Source: an archaeon
GTDB lineage: Archaea > Nanobdellota > Nanobdellia > Woesearchaeales > JAHJEM01
Direction: 5' to 3'
Assembly: GCA_020057445.1 (NCBI GenBank)
Contig: JAGVFV010000083.1
Span: 1-9,085 of the forward strand
Length of the DNA: 9,085 nucleotides
Of the stretch, positions 1-5,438 are shown in pieces. Position 1 is the stretch's first letter, and each line of letters starts with the position of its first letter. The notes under the pieces were generated by a model. It had not been told where the DNA came from. It was given only the letters and a program-made list of their open reading frames with translations, and ran no database searches. The position numbers and the translations under genes were made by a program.

Positions 1-23
1 AAAAAGAAAACAAGCAATAACAC

Positions 24-323
24 ATGCACAAGGAACTCAACCAGTTCATCCACTACAATGACGGAGCAATCCTCTCCAAAGTTCTCATCAAGACAGACAA
101 GAAAGACGTGACACTCTTCTGCATGGCAAAAGGGACTGAACTCACTGAACACACGTCATCCCGGGAAGCCATGGTCCACGTAATTGAAGGCGCGGGAACA
201 TTCATCCTCGCAGGCAAGAAGATTGCAATGAAACCTGGAGTAATCATCTTCATGGACAAAAACGAGAAGCACGCACTCAAAGCTGAGAAGAACCTGGCGC
301 TGCTGTTGATACTCGTTGCATAA
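24..323 (+). CDS. Small single-domain cupin protein
   Basis: A 99-residue protein that fits a one-domain cupin of the Cupin_2 type, a small cytoplasmic beta-barrel that usually binds a metal. Cupin motif 1 is degenerate: Gly37, His43 and Glu48 are in place, but the second His of the usual HxH is Ser45, within the string EHTSSREA. It is followed by a VIEGAGTF turn (residues 53-60). Motif 2 is seen as Pro71-Gly72 and His83. The two motifs would leave few metal ligands (His43, Glu48, His83), so the protein may bind metal weakly or act as a sensor or binding protein instead of an enzyme. No substrate can be assigned. The ATG has no clear Shine-Dalgarno site, and only 23 bases precede it, so its promoter and any upstream operon partner lie outside the window. 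A separate membrane-protein gene starts 35 bp downstream on the same strand. Confidence 0.85.
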   Translation: MHKELNQFIHYNDGAILSKVLIKTDKKDVTLFCMAKGTELTEHTSSREAMVHVIEGAGTFILAGKKIAMKPGVIIFMDKNEKHALKAEKNLALLLILVA

Positions 324-358
324 CTTCCAAAGAGCACACACTTCATCAGAGGCATACA

Positions 359-652
359 ATGAATGATGACACCAATCAAACAAAAGTTATCGACAACGGA
401 AATAAATCATTTTTCGCTGAAAATGAAAACAGTAGAATGAAAAAGTTCTATGCCTTGGCTCTCGGATCTGGAATCATGAGCATCATCATTATCGGATATA
501 TTTCAAGACAAATTATACAACAGGGAGTCGCGTTCAATTCCAGTTCATTTTGGATCTTTCTTGGCATTATTGTAATCCTTATTGCAATTCCCACATATTT
601 TGGCACAATGGGATACAAAGAATGGTACAACAAATGGAAACAAGGAAGGTGA
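359..652 (+). CDS. Small two-helix membrane protein, function unknown
   Basis: A 97-residue protein that I do not recognise. About 30 polar residues at the N terminus precede two hydrophobic segments, roughly residues 31-49 and 62-82, and a short basic and aromatic tail rich in Lys, Trp and Tyr. This predicts a two-pass membrane protein with both ends on the same side. A weak AGAGG lies 6 nt before the chosen ATG; an internal ATG at residue 27 would remove the polar N-terminal part and cannot be excluded. The stop codon lies just ahead of the next small membrane-protein gene (4-nt gap), and the ribosome site of that gene overlaps the end of this one, so the two are probably co-translated. No catalytic motif or signal peptide is visible. 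The codons are more AT-rich than in the nearby metabolic genes. Confidence 0.65.
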   Translation: MNDDTNQTKVIDNGNKSFFAENENSRMKKFYALALGSGIMSIIIIGYISRQIIQQGVAFNSSSFWIFLGIIVILIAIPTYFGTMGYKEWYNKWKQGR

Positions 653-656
653 TACC

Positions 657-836
657 ATGGACAAAGACAAGAATCCATTAGTAGGAATCGCAGGCGTAGT
701 CGCCGTGATGCTCGTCGCAATGACACTGGCCCTTGCCCTCTTTGCACAGGAGCAAGTCTGGGTGCTCTCGATCGTCGCGCCATGCCTTGCCTTCATGGGA
801 ATAATGCTCGGATATTACGCGAGCAGGAAGAAATAA
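657..836 (+). CDS. Very small two-helix membrane protein, function unknown
   Basis: A 59-residue protein that is almost entirely membrane: a short charged N terminus, a hydrophobic helix at about residues 8-30, a short polar turn (QEQ), a second helix at about 33-54 and a basic Arg-Lys-Lys end. The start at 657 is preferred over an upstream in-frame codon at 582 because a good ribosome site, AGGAAGGTGA, ends 4 nt before this ATG, and the longer form would overlap the preceding gene and add a polar extension. It follows another two-helix protein, suggesting that the pair assemble together, perhaps as subunits of a membrane complex; this is inference from adjacency only. The gene ends 5 bp before the 3' end of a convergent gene. 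No named family is recognised. Confidence 0.65.
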   Translation: MDKDKNPLVGIAGVVAVMLVAMTLALALFAQEQVWVLSIVAPCLAFMGIMLGYYASRKK

Positions 837-841
837 AAAAA
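835..841 (-). terminator. Oligo-T terminator of the minus-strand operon
   Basis: Immediately after the receiver-gene stop codon, the minus strand reads seven consecutive T residues. In archaea a short T run is often enough to end transcription. It lies between two convergent genes that are only 5 bp apart, where termination would be useful. No strong hairpin precedes it. Confidence 0.45.
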
Positions 842-1273
842 TTACACCAATTTAAGCAACTCGAAAAGACGCTCGACTTTGCTCGTCCCTTTGCCTCCGA
901 GAGCATACGCGTCAGGCCTGCAGGCATCTGGCACAGATTCACAATCGAATGCTTCTGCATTCGTGAAGAGGATAAGGTACGGCTTTGGAATAGCTCTTTC
1001 CTCAACCATCTGTCGCACTGCCCGAATCACCTTGAAACCTTCCTTATTTTCGAACTCTCCTTCACGAATCTCTCCGTACTGAAGATCCGTCACAATGATA
1101 TCATATGTCCCCTTCCTCGCCTCTTCAATCACCTGCCCCTGCCTACGACGATAGGTCACATTGATTTTTCTCCCTACCGCTTCTTCGAGAGGGGGGATGT
1201 AGTGTTCCCTGATCAATCGCTCTTCATCACTTCCAAACAGGTCATCTCCAATGAGGATCTCGAGCGGATTCAT
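842..1273 (-). CDS. Stand-alone response-regulator receiver domain protein
   Basis: A 143-residue protein consisting of one CheY-like receiver domain and no output domain. The conserved phosphorylation site is recognisable in order: an acidic pair Asp10-Asp11 after the first strand (ILIGDD), the probable phosphoacceptor Asp63 at the end of strand 3 (IIVTD), Thr104 after strand 4 (LILFTNA), and Lys128 (GGKG) after strand 5. The loop after Asp63 is longer than in CheY, with an EIREGEFENKEG-type insert. The start is set at the ATG at 1273 because an AGGTGGTGAG ribosome site lies just upstream and this ATG overlaps the stop of the preceding gene as ATGA; the frame also extends upstream to 1315. 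Translational coupling implies that the receiver works with the 258-residue protein before it. No histidine kinase is in the window, so its phosphodonor is unknown. Confidence 0.85.
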   Translation of the reverse strand: MNPLEILIGDDLFGSDEERLIREHYIPPLEEAVGRKINVTYRRRQGQVIEEARKGTYDIIVTDLQYGEIREGEFENKEGFKVIRAVRQMVEERAIPKPYLILFTNAEAFDCESVPDACRPDAYALGGKGTSKVERLFELLKLV

Positions 1274-2046
1274 TCTCTCACCACCTGGAATGATGGGATT
1301 CCGTACTCTTTCCACATGACCATTTCAGCTTCGACAAGCCCATCCAAGAGAGCCATCTCTGCAGCCACGTATTCTTCAGAGCCCCTGAAAGCCCACGCGC
1401 ACTCTTGATCCCACGCATGATGGTATTCTGTGCGGATGCTGCCTTCCTCTTTTTTTGAAAGCTCGTAGAACCTGCGACCTTTTTCAACAATATCATTCGC
1501 AAGCACCTTATGCCTTTTCAAAAAATCATGGCCAACTTCACCATATGTATCGATGAATAGCCTCGCATTGAGGTCGCCCGTAAGACAACCGTAGCCTGAT
1601 AAGATGAACCGCTCAACCAACCACGCACCATGTGTCTTTATTGAAAATTCGCGTTCTAGCGTATTCATATCTTCAACTCTCCTCTCAAGATCCACTCGGA
1701 CGAATGAGAAATCCATATCCTTCTCCAATGCAGCTCGAGTAGGAGTCCCTTCAGGAAAGTGCTTCAGAAAATCATCACTACTTCCATCCAATATGCCATA
1801 CCCCATATGCATAAATAAGGTGGAGCCACAGAGGAATCCCGCATTCATTATCCTGAACCTATCCTCTTTTGATACCGAAAGATCATACACCCAATCATTA
1901 TTGAATATGTTCCTCAAGACGTCCTTGAATTCAACTATCTTCTCCCTTGCTTCCTCCCATGAACCTGTAGAGATTATCTCTCTCGCCAAAACTTCTCCTC
2001 TCTTCACATTCTGCAATTCTTCATCGAGACTCGGTTGTTGTTTCAT
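1270..2046 (-). CDS. Unrecognised 258-residue protein coupled to a receiver domain
   Basis: I do not recognise this family. The protein appears soluble, charged and mainly helical, with no signal peptide and no membrane span. Visible landmarks are an N-terminal helical stretch (about residues 5-50), a Gly-rich hydrophobic patch near residues 69-86 (AGFLCGS, GYGIL), a central SGYGCLTGD segment, and a His-rich HHAWDQECAW string near the C terminus. I found no kinase N- or G-box, no helix-turn-helix and no nucleotide-binding loop. The gene is first in a two-gene operon: its TGA overlaps the ATG of the receiver-domain gene as ATGA. Co-translation suggests that it is the sensor, partner or effector of that receiver. 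The start at 2046 has a GAGGGGGT ribosome-site-like string about 7 nt upstream and a TATA-like box further upstream. The opposite-strand reading frame has no family signal. Confidence 0.75.
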   Translation of the reverse strand: MKQQPSLDEELQNVKRGEVLAREIISTGSWEEAREKIVEFKDVLRNIFNNDWVYDLSVSKEDRFRIMNAGFLCGSTLFMHMGYGILDGSSDDFLKHFPEGTPTRAALEKDMDFSFVRVDLERRVEDMNTLEREFSIKTHGAWLVERFILSGYGCLTGDLNARLFIDTYGEVGHDFLKRHKVLANDIVEKGRRFYELSKKEEGSIRTEYHHAWDQECAWAFRGSEEYVAAEMALLDGLVEAEMVMWKEYGIPSFQVVRE

Positions 2047-2084
2047 TGTCGTTACCCCCTCGTTTGACCTTTTATTTTATTACT

Positions 2085-2104
2085 ATTAAGTAGTTAATTA
2101 AGTA
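2085..2104. repeat. Direct repeat ATTAAGTA x2 at the minus-strand promoter
   Basis: The 8-mer ATTAAGTA occurs at 2085-2092 and again at 2097-2104, a 12-bp start-to-start spacing. It lies just downstream of, and touching, the TATA-like box of the minus-strand operon, where a bound repressor would block initiation. AT-rich sequence gives such repeats by chance, so an operator role is only a suggestion. Confidence 0.3.
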
Positions 2105-2110
2105 TATAAA
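2103..2110 (-). promoter_or_regulatory. TATA-like box for the receiver operon
   Basis: The minus strand reads TTTATATA here, preceded by a purine-rich GAGAAGA that could serve as a TFB recognition element. Initiation about 25 nt downstream would give a leader of about 30 nt carrying the GAGGGGGT ribosome site before the ATG at 2046. A second AT-rich candidate at 2071-2080 (ATAAAATAAA) would instead give an almost leaderless message. Confidence 0.45.
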
Positions 2111-2117
2111 TCTTCTC

Positions 2118-2133
2118 TTCCCCTCGGGGGGAA
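2118..2133. promoter_or_regulatory. GC-rich palindrome in the divergent spacer, candidate operator
   Basis: TTCCCC at 2118-2123 and GGGGAA at 2128-2133 form a perfect 6-bp inverted repeat around TCGG, in an otherwise AT-rich spacer. A looser one, CCCA (2144-2147) and TGGG (2153-2156), follows. Both sit between the divergent TATA-like boxes of the receiver operon and trmB. TrmB-family proteins bind inverted repeats near promoters and are often autoregulated, so this is a reasonable operator candidate, unproven. Confidence 0.4.
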
Positions 2134-2170
2134 TATTCTCTTTCCCATAGAGTGGGGTAAAATGACAAAA

Positions 2171-2178
2171 TATTAATA
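2171..2178 (+). promoter_or_regulatory. TATA-like box of the trmB-like gene
   Basis: TATTAATA ends 22 nt before the ATG at 2201. Archaeal transcription normally starts about 22-25 nt after the TATA box, so the message would begin at or next to the start codon. A GAGG lies only 4 nt before the ATG, too close for a normal ribosome site. Confidence 0.5.
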
Positions 2179-2200
2179 ACAAGACTACCGGCGAGGACAT

Positions 2201-2962
2201 ATGGACACCAGACCTCTTGAAGAACTCGGATTAACACCAGGGGAAATCAAAGTTTATTTGGCACTCGTCGCGCTTGGCGAAACGACCTCCGGGCCACTTG
2301 TCGAAGAATCAGGAGTGTCTGTATCCAAAATCTACCAGATACTAGACAGACTGGCAAAGAAAGGCCTCGCAAGCCACATTGTCAAGCGAGAGACCAAATA
2401 CTTCAAACCAGCAGACCCAGGACGACTCCGCGACTACCTACAGGAAAAAGAAGCGGCACTCAAAGAACAAGGCAACAACCTCGACAAGATCATTCCAGAA
2501 CTAGAACTCCTCAAAAATTCGGCAATCACCGAAGAGACTGCCCAGGTCTACGACGGCATGAGAGGACTGCAGACCGCACGAGAGCGAACACTCAAGATCA
2601 TGAAGAAAGGCGACCTCATGTGGATAATGGGAATTGCACGAACACCATATGACGGCATCATGCTCCGCTATTTCAAGGACTACCACGCCAGGCGATACGG
2701 AAAAGGCATCAGATGCAGGTACCTCTACAATGAATATGCACGAAAACCCTTTGGAGAGATTTCAACCACATTCCCCTACTCCGAAGTCCGCTACATGCCA
2801 GAAGGACTCATCACCCATGCATGGATGGAAATCTACGCAGACACAGTCACCATCGGCATCAATAAAGGAAAATCATTCTCCGTCGTCATCCAGAACCAGG
2901 AAGTCGCAAATTCCTTCAAGATCTATGCAGAACTCTTATGGAGCATCGCAAGAAAAGATTAG
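2201..2962 (+). CDS. TrmB-family transcriptional regulator
   Basis: A 253-residue DNA-binding regulator of the archaeal TrmB family. The N-terminal winged helix-turn-helix spans about residues 5-70. It opens with the family-typical string LGLTPGEIKVYLAL, has its recognition helix at about 40-54 (VSVSKIYQILDRLAKKG), and a wing ending in KYFKPADP. A charged helix at about 75-105, probably a coiled-coil dimerisation element, links to a C-terminal domain (about 113-253) resembling the sensor region of TrmB-like proteins. Known members sense sugars or other metabolites and repress or activate metabolic genes; the ligand here cannot be read from sequence. The gene is divergent from the receiver operon across a spacer with a GC-rich palindrome, suggesting autoregulation. 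It lies 105 bp before guaA and is the only recognisable transcription factor near the por operon, so both are possible targets by location only. Confidence 0.92.
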   Translation: MDTRPLEELGLTPGEIKVYLALVALGETTSGPLVEESGVSVSKIYQILDRLAKKGLASHIVKRETKYFKPADPGRLRDYLQEKEAALKEQGNNLDKIIPELELLKNSAITEETAQVYDGMRGLQTARERTLKIMKKGDLMWIMGIARTPYDGIMLRYFKDYHARRYGKGIRCRYLYNEYARKPFGEISTTFPYSEVRYMPEGLITHAWMEIYADTVTIGINKGKSFSVVIQNQEVANSFKIYAELLWSIARKD

Positions 2963-2983
2963 ACAATAGACCGCAATCCAAAA

Positions 2984-2998
2984 CTGAGGATTTCTCAG
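2984..2998. repeat. Weak inverted repeat between trmB and guaA
   Basis: CTGAG (2984-2988) and CTCAG (2994-2998) are perfect inverted arms around a 5-nt spacer, about 20 bp after the trmB-like stop and about 40 bp before the guaA TATA-like box. It could be a small 3' hairpin or an operator half-site pair. With only five base pairs it could also be chance. Nothing else stands out in the 105-bp gap apart from the guaA promoter. Confidence 0.25.
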
Positions 2999-3038
2999 GG
3001 TCACGCTCAGCCACTTTACACACAGGAAGAGATAAACT

Positions 3039-3046
3039 CTTAAATA
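3039..3046 (+). promoter_or_regulatory. TATA-like box of guaA
   Basis: CTTAAATA ends 21 nt before the guaA ATG and is preceded by AAACT, an A-rich string where TFB would contact. The spacing predicts initiation at the ATG itself, hence a leaderless message; the bases before the ATG (CTTTCCT) have no Shine-Dalgarno match, which agrees. Confidence 0.6.
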
Positions 3047-3067
3047 CAGGTCTCATCATTCTTTCCT

Positions 3068-4570
3068 ATGGACACCATCATCATTCTCGACTTCGGAGGA
3101 CAATACTGCCACCTCATCGCACGGCGCATACGCGAGCTTGGGATCTATGCTGAAGTCAAACCAGCGACCACGACTCCAGAAGAGCTGAAAGAGGCCAAAG
3201 GAATCATCCTCTCAGGCGGCGCTGCCTCTGTATTTGATCCGACGTCACCGACATGTGATCCGACAATCTTCTCATTGGGGATTCCGATCCTTGGCATCTG
3301 CTACGGCCACCAGCTCATCGCACACACCCTTGGCGGCAAAGTGTCCCCTGGAGAAAAGGGAGAATACGGCATCACCAAAGCGACAGCAGTCGCTTCAGCG
3401 CTCTTCTCAGAAAACAAGAAAGAGCAGGTGTGGATGAACCATCGGGACATCGTTTCCATACTTCCGGAAGGATTCACCATCACAGCAAAGACAGCACATT
3501 CCAAGATTGCAGCGTATGAAAACACCGAGAAGAAGATTTTCGGAGTCCAATTCCATCCAGAAGTCACTCACACCACGAACGGCAAAGAGATGCTCGCAAG
3601 ATTTGCGAACATCTGCCAAGCAAGACAGGAATGGCATTCACAAGACAAGGCAGAGCTCATCGTCGAAGAGGCCAAAGCGACCATAGGAGGACGAAGAGCC
3701 ATCATCGGACTTTCCGGAGGCATCGACTCTTCCACAGCAGCAGTGCTCCTCACCAAGGCAATAGGAGGAAACCTCATCGCAGTCTTCGTTGACACCGGAC
3801 TCATGCGCGAAGGAGAAGCAGACTTTATGAGGGAACACTTCTCCCACCTCAACCTCACCATCGTCAATGCCCAAGACCGATTCTTCACTGCACTTGCCGG
3901 CAAGACTGAACCAGAAGAAAAAAGAAAGACCATCGGCAAGCTCTTCATCGACATCTTCGAAGAAGAGGCAAAGAAACACAAGGCAGAAGTCCTCATCCAA
4001 GGCACGATCTACTCTGACAGGATAGAATCAGGAATAACAGCACACTCATCCAATATCAAATCCCACCACAATGTCGGCGGATTACCAAAGAAACTTAATC
4101 TCGATTTGTATGAACCACTCAGAGACCTCTACAAGGATGAAGTGAGAAACCTTGCTAGACAAATAGGCGTCCCTCCTCTCCTCATCAACCGACACGTCTT
4201 TCCCGGACCAGGCCTTGCCATCCGCATCCTTGGCGAAGTCACACCAGAAAGGGCAAGGATTGTCCGAAAGGCAAGCCACATCGTAGAAGAAGAACTGCGA
4301 ACAGCAGGACTCTATGAGAAAGTCTGGATGGGATTTGCAGTACTCCTCCCCATCAAGAGCGTCGGAATCCAAGGAGACGAACGCACCTACAAGAATGCCG
4401 TCGCCATCAGGATCATCGAATCCCAAGATGCGATGACTGCGAACTTCGCACGAATTCCATATGCATTGCTGGATACGATGGCGACAAGGATAACGAATGA
4501 AGTGCCTGAAGTGAACCGCGTGGTATACGATATTTCCAATAAGCCGCCGGCAACCATGGAGTGGGAATGA
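3068..4570 (+). CDS. guaA: GMP synthase (glutamine-hydrolysing), single-chain form
   Basis: Converts XMP to GMP with ATP and glutamine, the last step of de novo GMP synthesis, in the cytoplasm. The 500-residue chain holds both halves of the enzyme. The class I glutamine amidotransferase domain is at about residues 4-185, with the nucleophile Cys78 in GICYGHQ and the His163/Glu165 pair in FHPEV. The ATP pyrophosphatase domain is at about 195-380, with the PP-loop LSGGIDSS (215-222) and the XMP-region string IKSHHNVGGLP (330-340). The C-terminal dimerisation domain begins near FPGPGLAIRILGEV and ends in the family-typical KPPATMEWE. Length is close to the roughly 525 residues of E. coli GuaA, with all catalytic residues kept. 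Several well-studied archaea encode the two halves as separate proteins, so the single-chain form is notable. The ATG is probably leaderless, with a TATA-like box just upstream. Confidence 0.97.
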   Translation: MDTIIILDFGGQYCHLIARRIRELGIYAEVKPATTTPEELKEAKGIILSGGAASVFDPTSPTCDPTIFSLGIPILGICYGHQLIAHTLGGKVSPGEKGEYGITKATAVASALFSENKKEQVWMNHRDIVSILPEGFTITAKTAHSKIAAYENTEKKIFGVQFHPEVTHTTNGKEMLARFANICQARQEWHSQDKAELIVEEAKATIGGRRAIIGLSGGIDSSTAAVLLTKAIGGNLIAVFVDTGLMREGEADFMREHFSHLNLTIVNAQDRFFTALAGKTEPEEKRKTIGKLFIDIFEEEAKKHKAEVLIQGTIYSDRIESGITAHSSNIKSHHNVGGLPKKLNLDLYEPLRDLYKDEVRNLARQIGVPPLLINRHVFPGPGLAIRILGEVTPERARIVRKASHIVEEELRTAGLYEKVWMGFAVLLPIKSVGIQGDERTYKNAVAIRIIESQDAMTANFARIPYALLDTMATRITNEVPEVNRVVYDISNKPPATMEWE

Positions 4571-4836
4571 AATTTATAGTTCTTCGAAAAGGTGCTAAAA
4601 AATGTGATAATTGCGCCAAAAAAATGGTAGATTATTCAAATAACAAAAACTCGCTGCTTGAGGCTACAAATAAATCCTTTAGGATTTATTGTACCAGAAA
4701 TCTTGTTAGAGTTCTGAGTATCCTCGGGCTAAAGTCCGAGGTTTTGCGCCTCTCGCTGATCGCGAGTTTTTGGAATGAGAAATTTCGCATAACCAGAGAT
4801 ACGGGTCTTTACTATCTAAGAGTAAACAATATTTAA
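4567..4836 (+). CDS. Doubtful small ORF overlapping the guaA stop
   Basis: An open frame of 89 codons whose ATG overlaps the guaA stop as ATGA, an arrangement used at several genuine junctions in this window; a GTG two codons earlier (4561) could also start it. The product would have one CxxC (KKCDNC), a Lys-rich N terminus and no recognisable family. Against it being real: codon use is much more AT-rich and unlike guaA and the por genes, the frame is threaded by several inverted repeats suggestive of RNA structure, its stop lies inside the por TATA-like box, and the protein pattern looks random. The overlap may be chance because ATGA is frequent. I list it as a possibility; a structured RNA or non-coding spacer is at least as likely. 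Confidence 0.25.
   Translation: MKFIVLRKGAKKCDNCAKKMVDYSNNKNSLLEATNKSFRIYCTRNLVRVLSILGLKSEVLRLSLIASFWNEKFRITRDTGLYYLRVNNI
4669..4690. repeat. Perfect 9-bp hairpin in the guaA-por spacer
   Basis: AATAAATCC (4669-4677) and GGATTTATT (4682-4690) are perfectly inverted around TTTA. This is the first of a run of inverted repeats in the AT-rich 290-bp spacer; a weaker one follows at 4695-4699/4712-4716 (CAGAA, TTCTG). The CCTTTAGG core resembles the stem-loop style of IS200/IS605 ends, but no transposase is present. Confidence 0.55.
4722..4745 (+). terminator. Hairpin plus T run after guaA
   Basis: CCTCGGGC (4722-4729) pairs with GTCCGAGG (4734-4741), with one G-U pair, around a TAAA loop, and is followed directly by TTTT. 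This is a stable 8-bp stem in an intrinsic-terminator layout about 150 nt after the guaA stop. It could equally be one stem of a larger structured RNA covering the spacer. Confidence 0.5.
4752..4771 (+). terminator. Second hairpin plus T run after guaA
   Basis: CTCGC (4752-4756) and GCGAG (4762-4766) form a 5-bp GC-rich stem around TGATC and are followed by TTTTT. It comes 10 nt after the first hairpin-T unit, so the two may act as a tandem terminator insulating guaA from the por operon. An imperfect palindrome around GAAATTTC follows at 4775-4790. Confidence 0.45.
4808..4826. promoter_or_regulatory. Inverted repeat just upstream of the por promoter
   Basis: TTTACT (4808-4813) and AGTAAA (4821-4826) are perfect inverted arms with a 7-nt spacer, ending 5 bp before the por TATA-like box, over the place where TFB binds. 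That position suits an activator or repressor site for the por operon. Sequence does not tell which protein binds; the neighbouring TrmB-like protein is one candidate. Confidence 0.4.
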
Positions 4837-4839
4837 ATA
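4832..4839 (+). promoter_or_regulatory. TATA-like box of the por operon
   Basis: TTTAAATA ends 22 nt before the GTG start of porC and shares TTAAATA with the guaA box. AAAC a few bases upstream may be part of the TFB site. Spacing predicts leaderless initiation at the GTG; the sequence between has no usable ribosome site. Confidence 0.6.
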
Positions 4840-4861
4840 GTATCCTCCTGCCTTTTCCCGT

Positions 4862-5425
4862 GTGAAAGAGATCATCATCATAGGCAGGGGAGGACAGGGT
4901 GGAAAGTCTGCAGCGACAATACTTGCAGAGGCCGCACTTGAAGGCGGAAACTTCATCCAGTCATTCTCAGAATACGGCGCAGAAAGGCAGGGAGCGCCAG
5001 TTTACTCATACTGCAGGATCGATGACAAGGAAATAAGGATCCATCAGGGAGTCACGCATCCGGACATAGTCGCTGTGATCGACCCGACACTCCTCCCGCA
5101 ATTGACCATGACAGAGGACATGCCTGATGACGGCATCCTTGTCCTCAACACGACGCTCTCGCCAAAGGACGTGAGAGACAAGATGAACATCAGGAAATGC
5201 AAGGTCTTCACCGTGAACGCCACTCAGATAAGCATAGACTGCTTCGGAAAGGCAATCCCGAACACGCCCATGCTTGGTGCGATAGAGCGCGCAGCAAAGC
5301 TTGTCACACTAGACGGGCTCAAGAAGAAGATCACAGACAAATTCCTGCGAAAAATAGGAGAAGAAGCTGTGAAGAAGAACATAACCGCGATTGAACGCGC
5401 GTATAACGAAGTGAAAGAAGGATAA
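4862..5425 (+). CDS. porC: Pyruvate:ferredoxin oxidoreductase gamma subunit
   Basis: The 187-residue gamma subunit of a four-subunit 2-oxoacid:ferredoxin oxidoreductase. The N terminus shows the family hallmark IIIIGRGGQGGKSAA (residues 4-18), a Gly-rich loop at the end of the first strand, then FSEYGAERQG (about 35-44) and the HPDIVAVIDPTLL segment. The length is typical for the subunit. It contains no cluster-binding Cys pattern; its role is structural, completing the active-site region where alpha and beta bind thiamine diphosphate. It is the first gene of the operon and starts with GTG, chosen because the TATA-like box lies 22 nt upstream and the Gly-rich loop begins a few residues later. 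A 13-nt gap with AAAGGTA leads to porD. The whole complex should oxidise pyruvate to acetyl-CoA and CO2, or run in reverse; another 2-oxoacid cannot be excluded from sequence. Confidence 0.93.
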   Translation: MKEIIIIGRGGQGGKSAATILAEAALEGGNFIQSFSEYGAERQGAPVYSYCRIDDKEIRIHQGVTHPDIVAVIDPTLLPQLTMTEDMPDDGILVLNTTLSPKDVRDKMNIRKCKVFTVNATQISIDCFGKAIPNTPMLGAIERAAKLVTLDGLKKKITDKFLRKIGEEAVKKNITAIERAYNEVKEG

Positions 5426-5438
5426 AGGTACTGAAGGC

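Noticed and set aside
782..1408. Plus-strand frame of 208 codons opposite the receiver gene
   Set aside because: It lies opposite a receiver domain with all phosphorylation-site residues and opposite an ATGA-coupled gene pair with ribosome sites; the plus-strand protein matches nothing I recognise.
1604..2089. Plus-strand frame of 161 codons opposite the 258-residue gene
   Set aside because: It has no ribosome site or promoter and a Ser-rich antisense-like composition, while the minus-strand gene has promoter, ribosome site and coupling to the receiver gene.
3568..4005. Minus-strand frames inside guaA
   Set aside because: They are Met/Ser-rich antisense shadows of a gene whose motifs are intact throughout.
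4600..4760. C/D box guide RNA (GTGATAA and CTGA strings)
   Set aside because: The C box is a poor match and the spacing to the CTGA strings is far too long for an archaeal C/D RNA.
4571..4861. Archaeal RNase P RNA or SRP RNA in the spacer
   Set aside because: The length is suitable, but I could not find the conserved core strings of either RNA.
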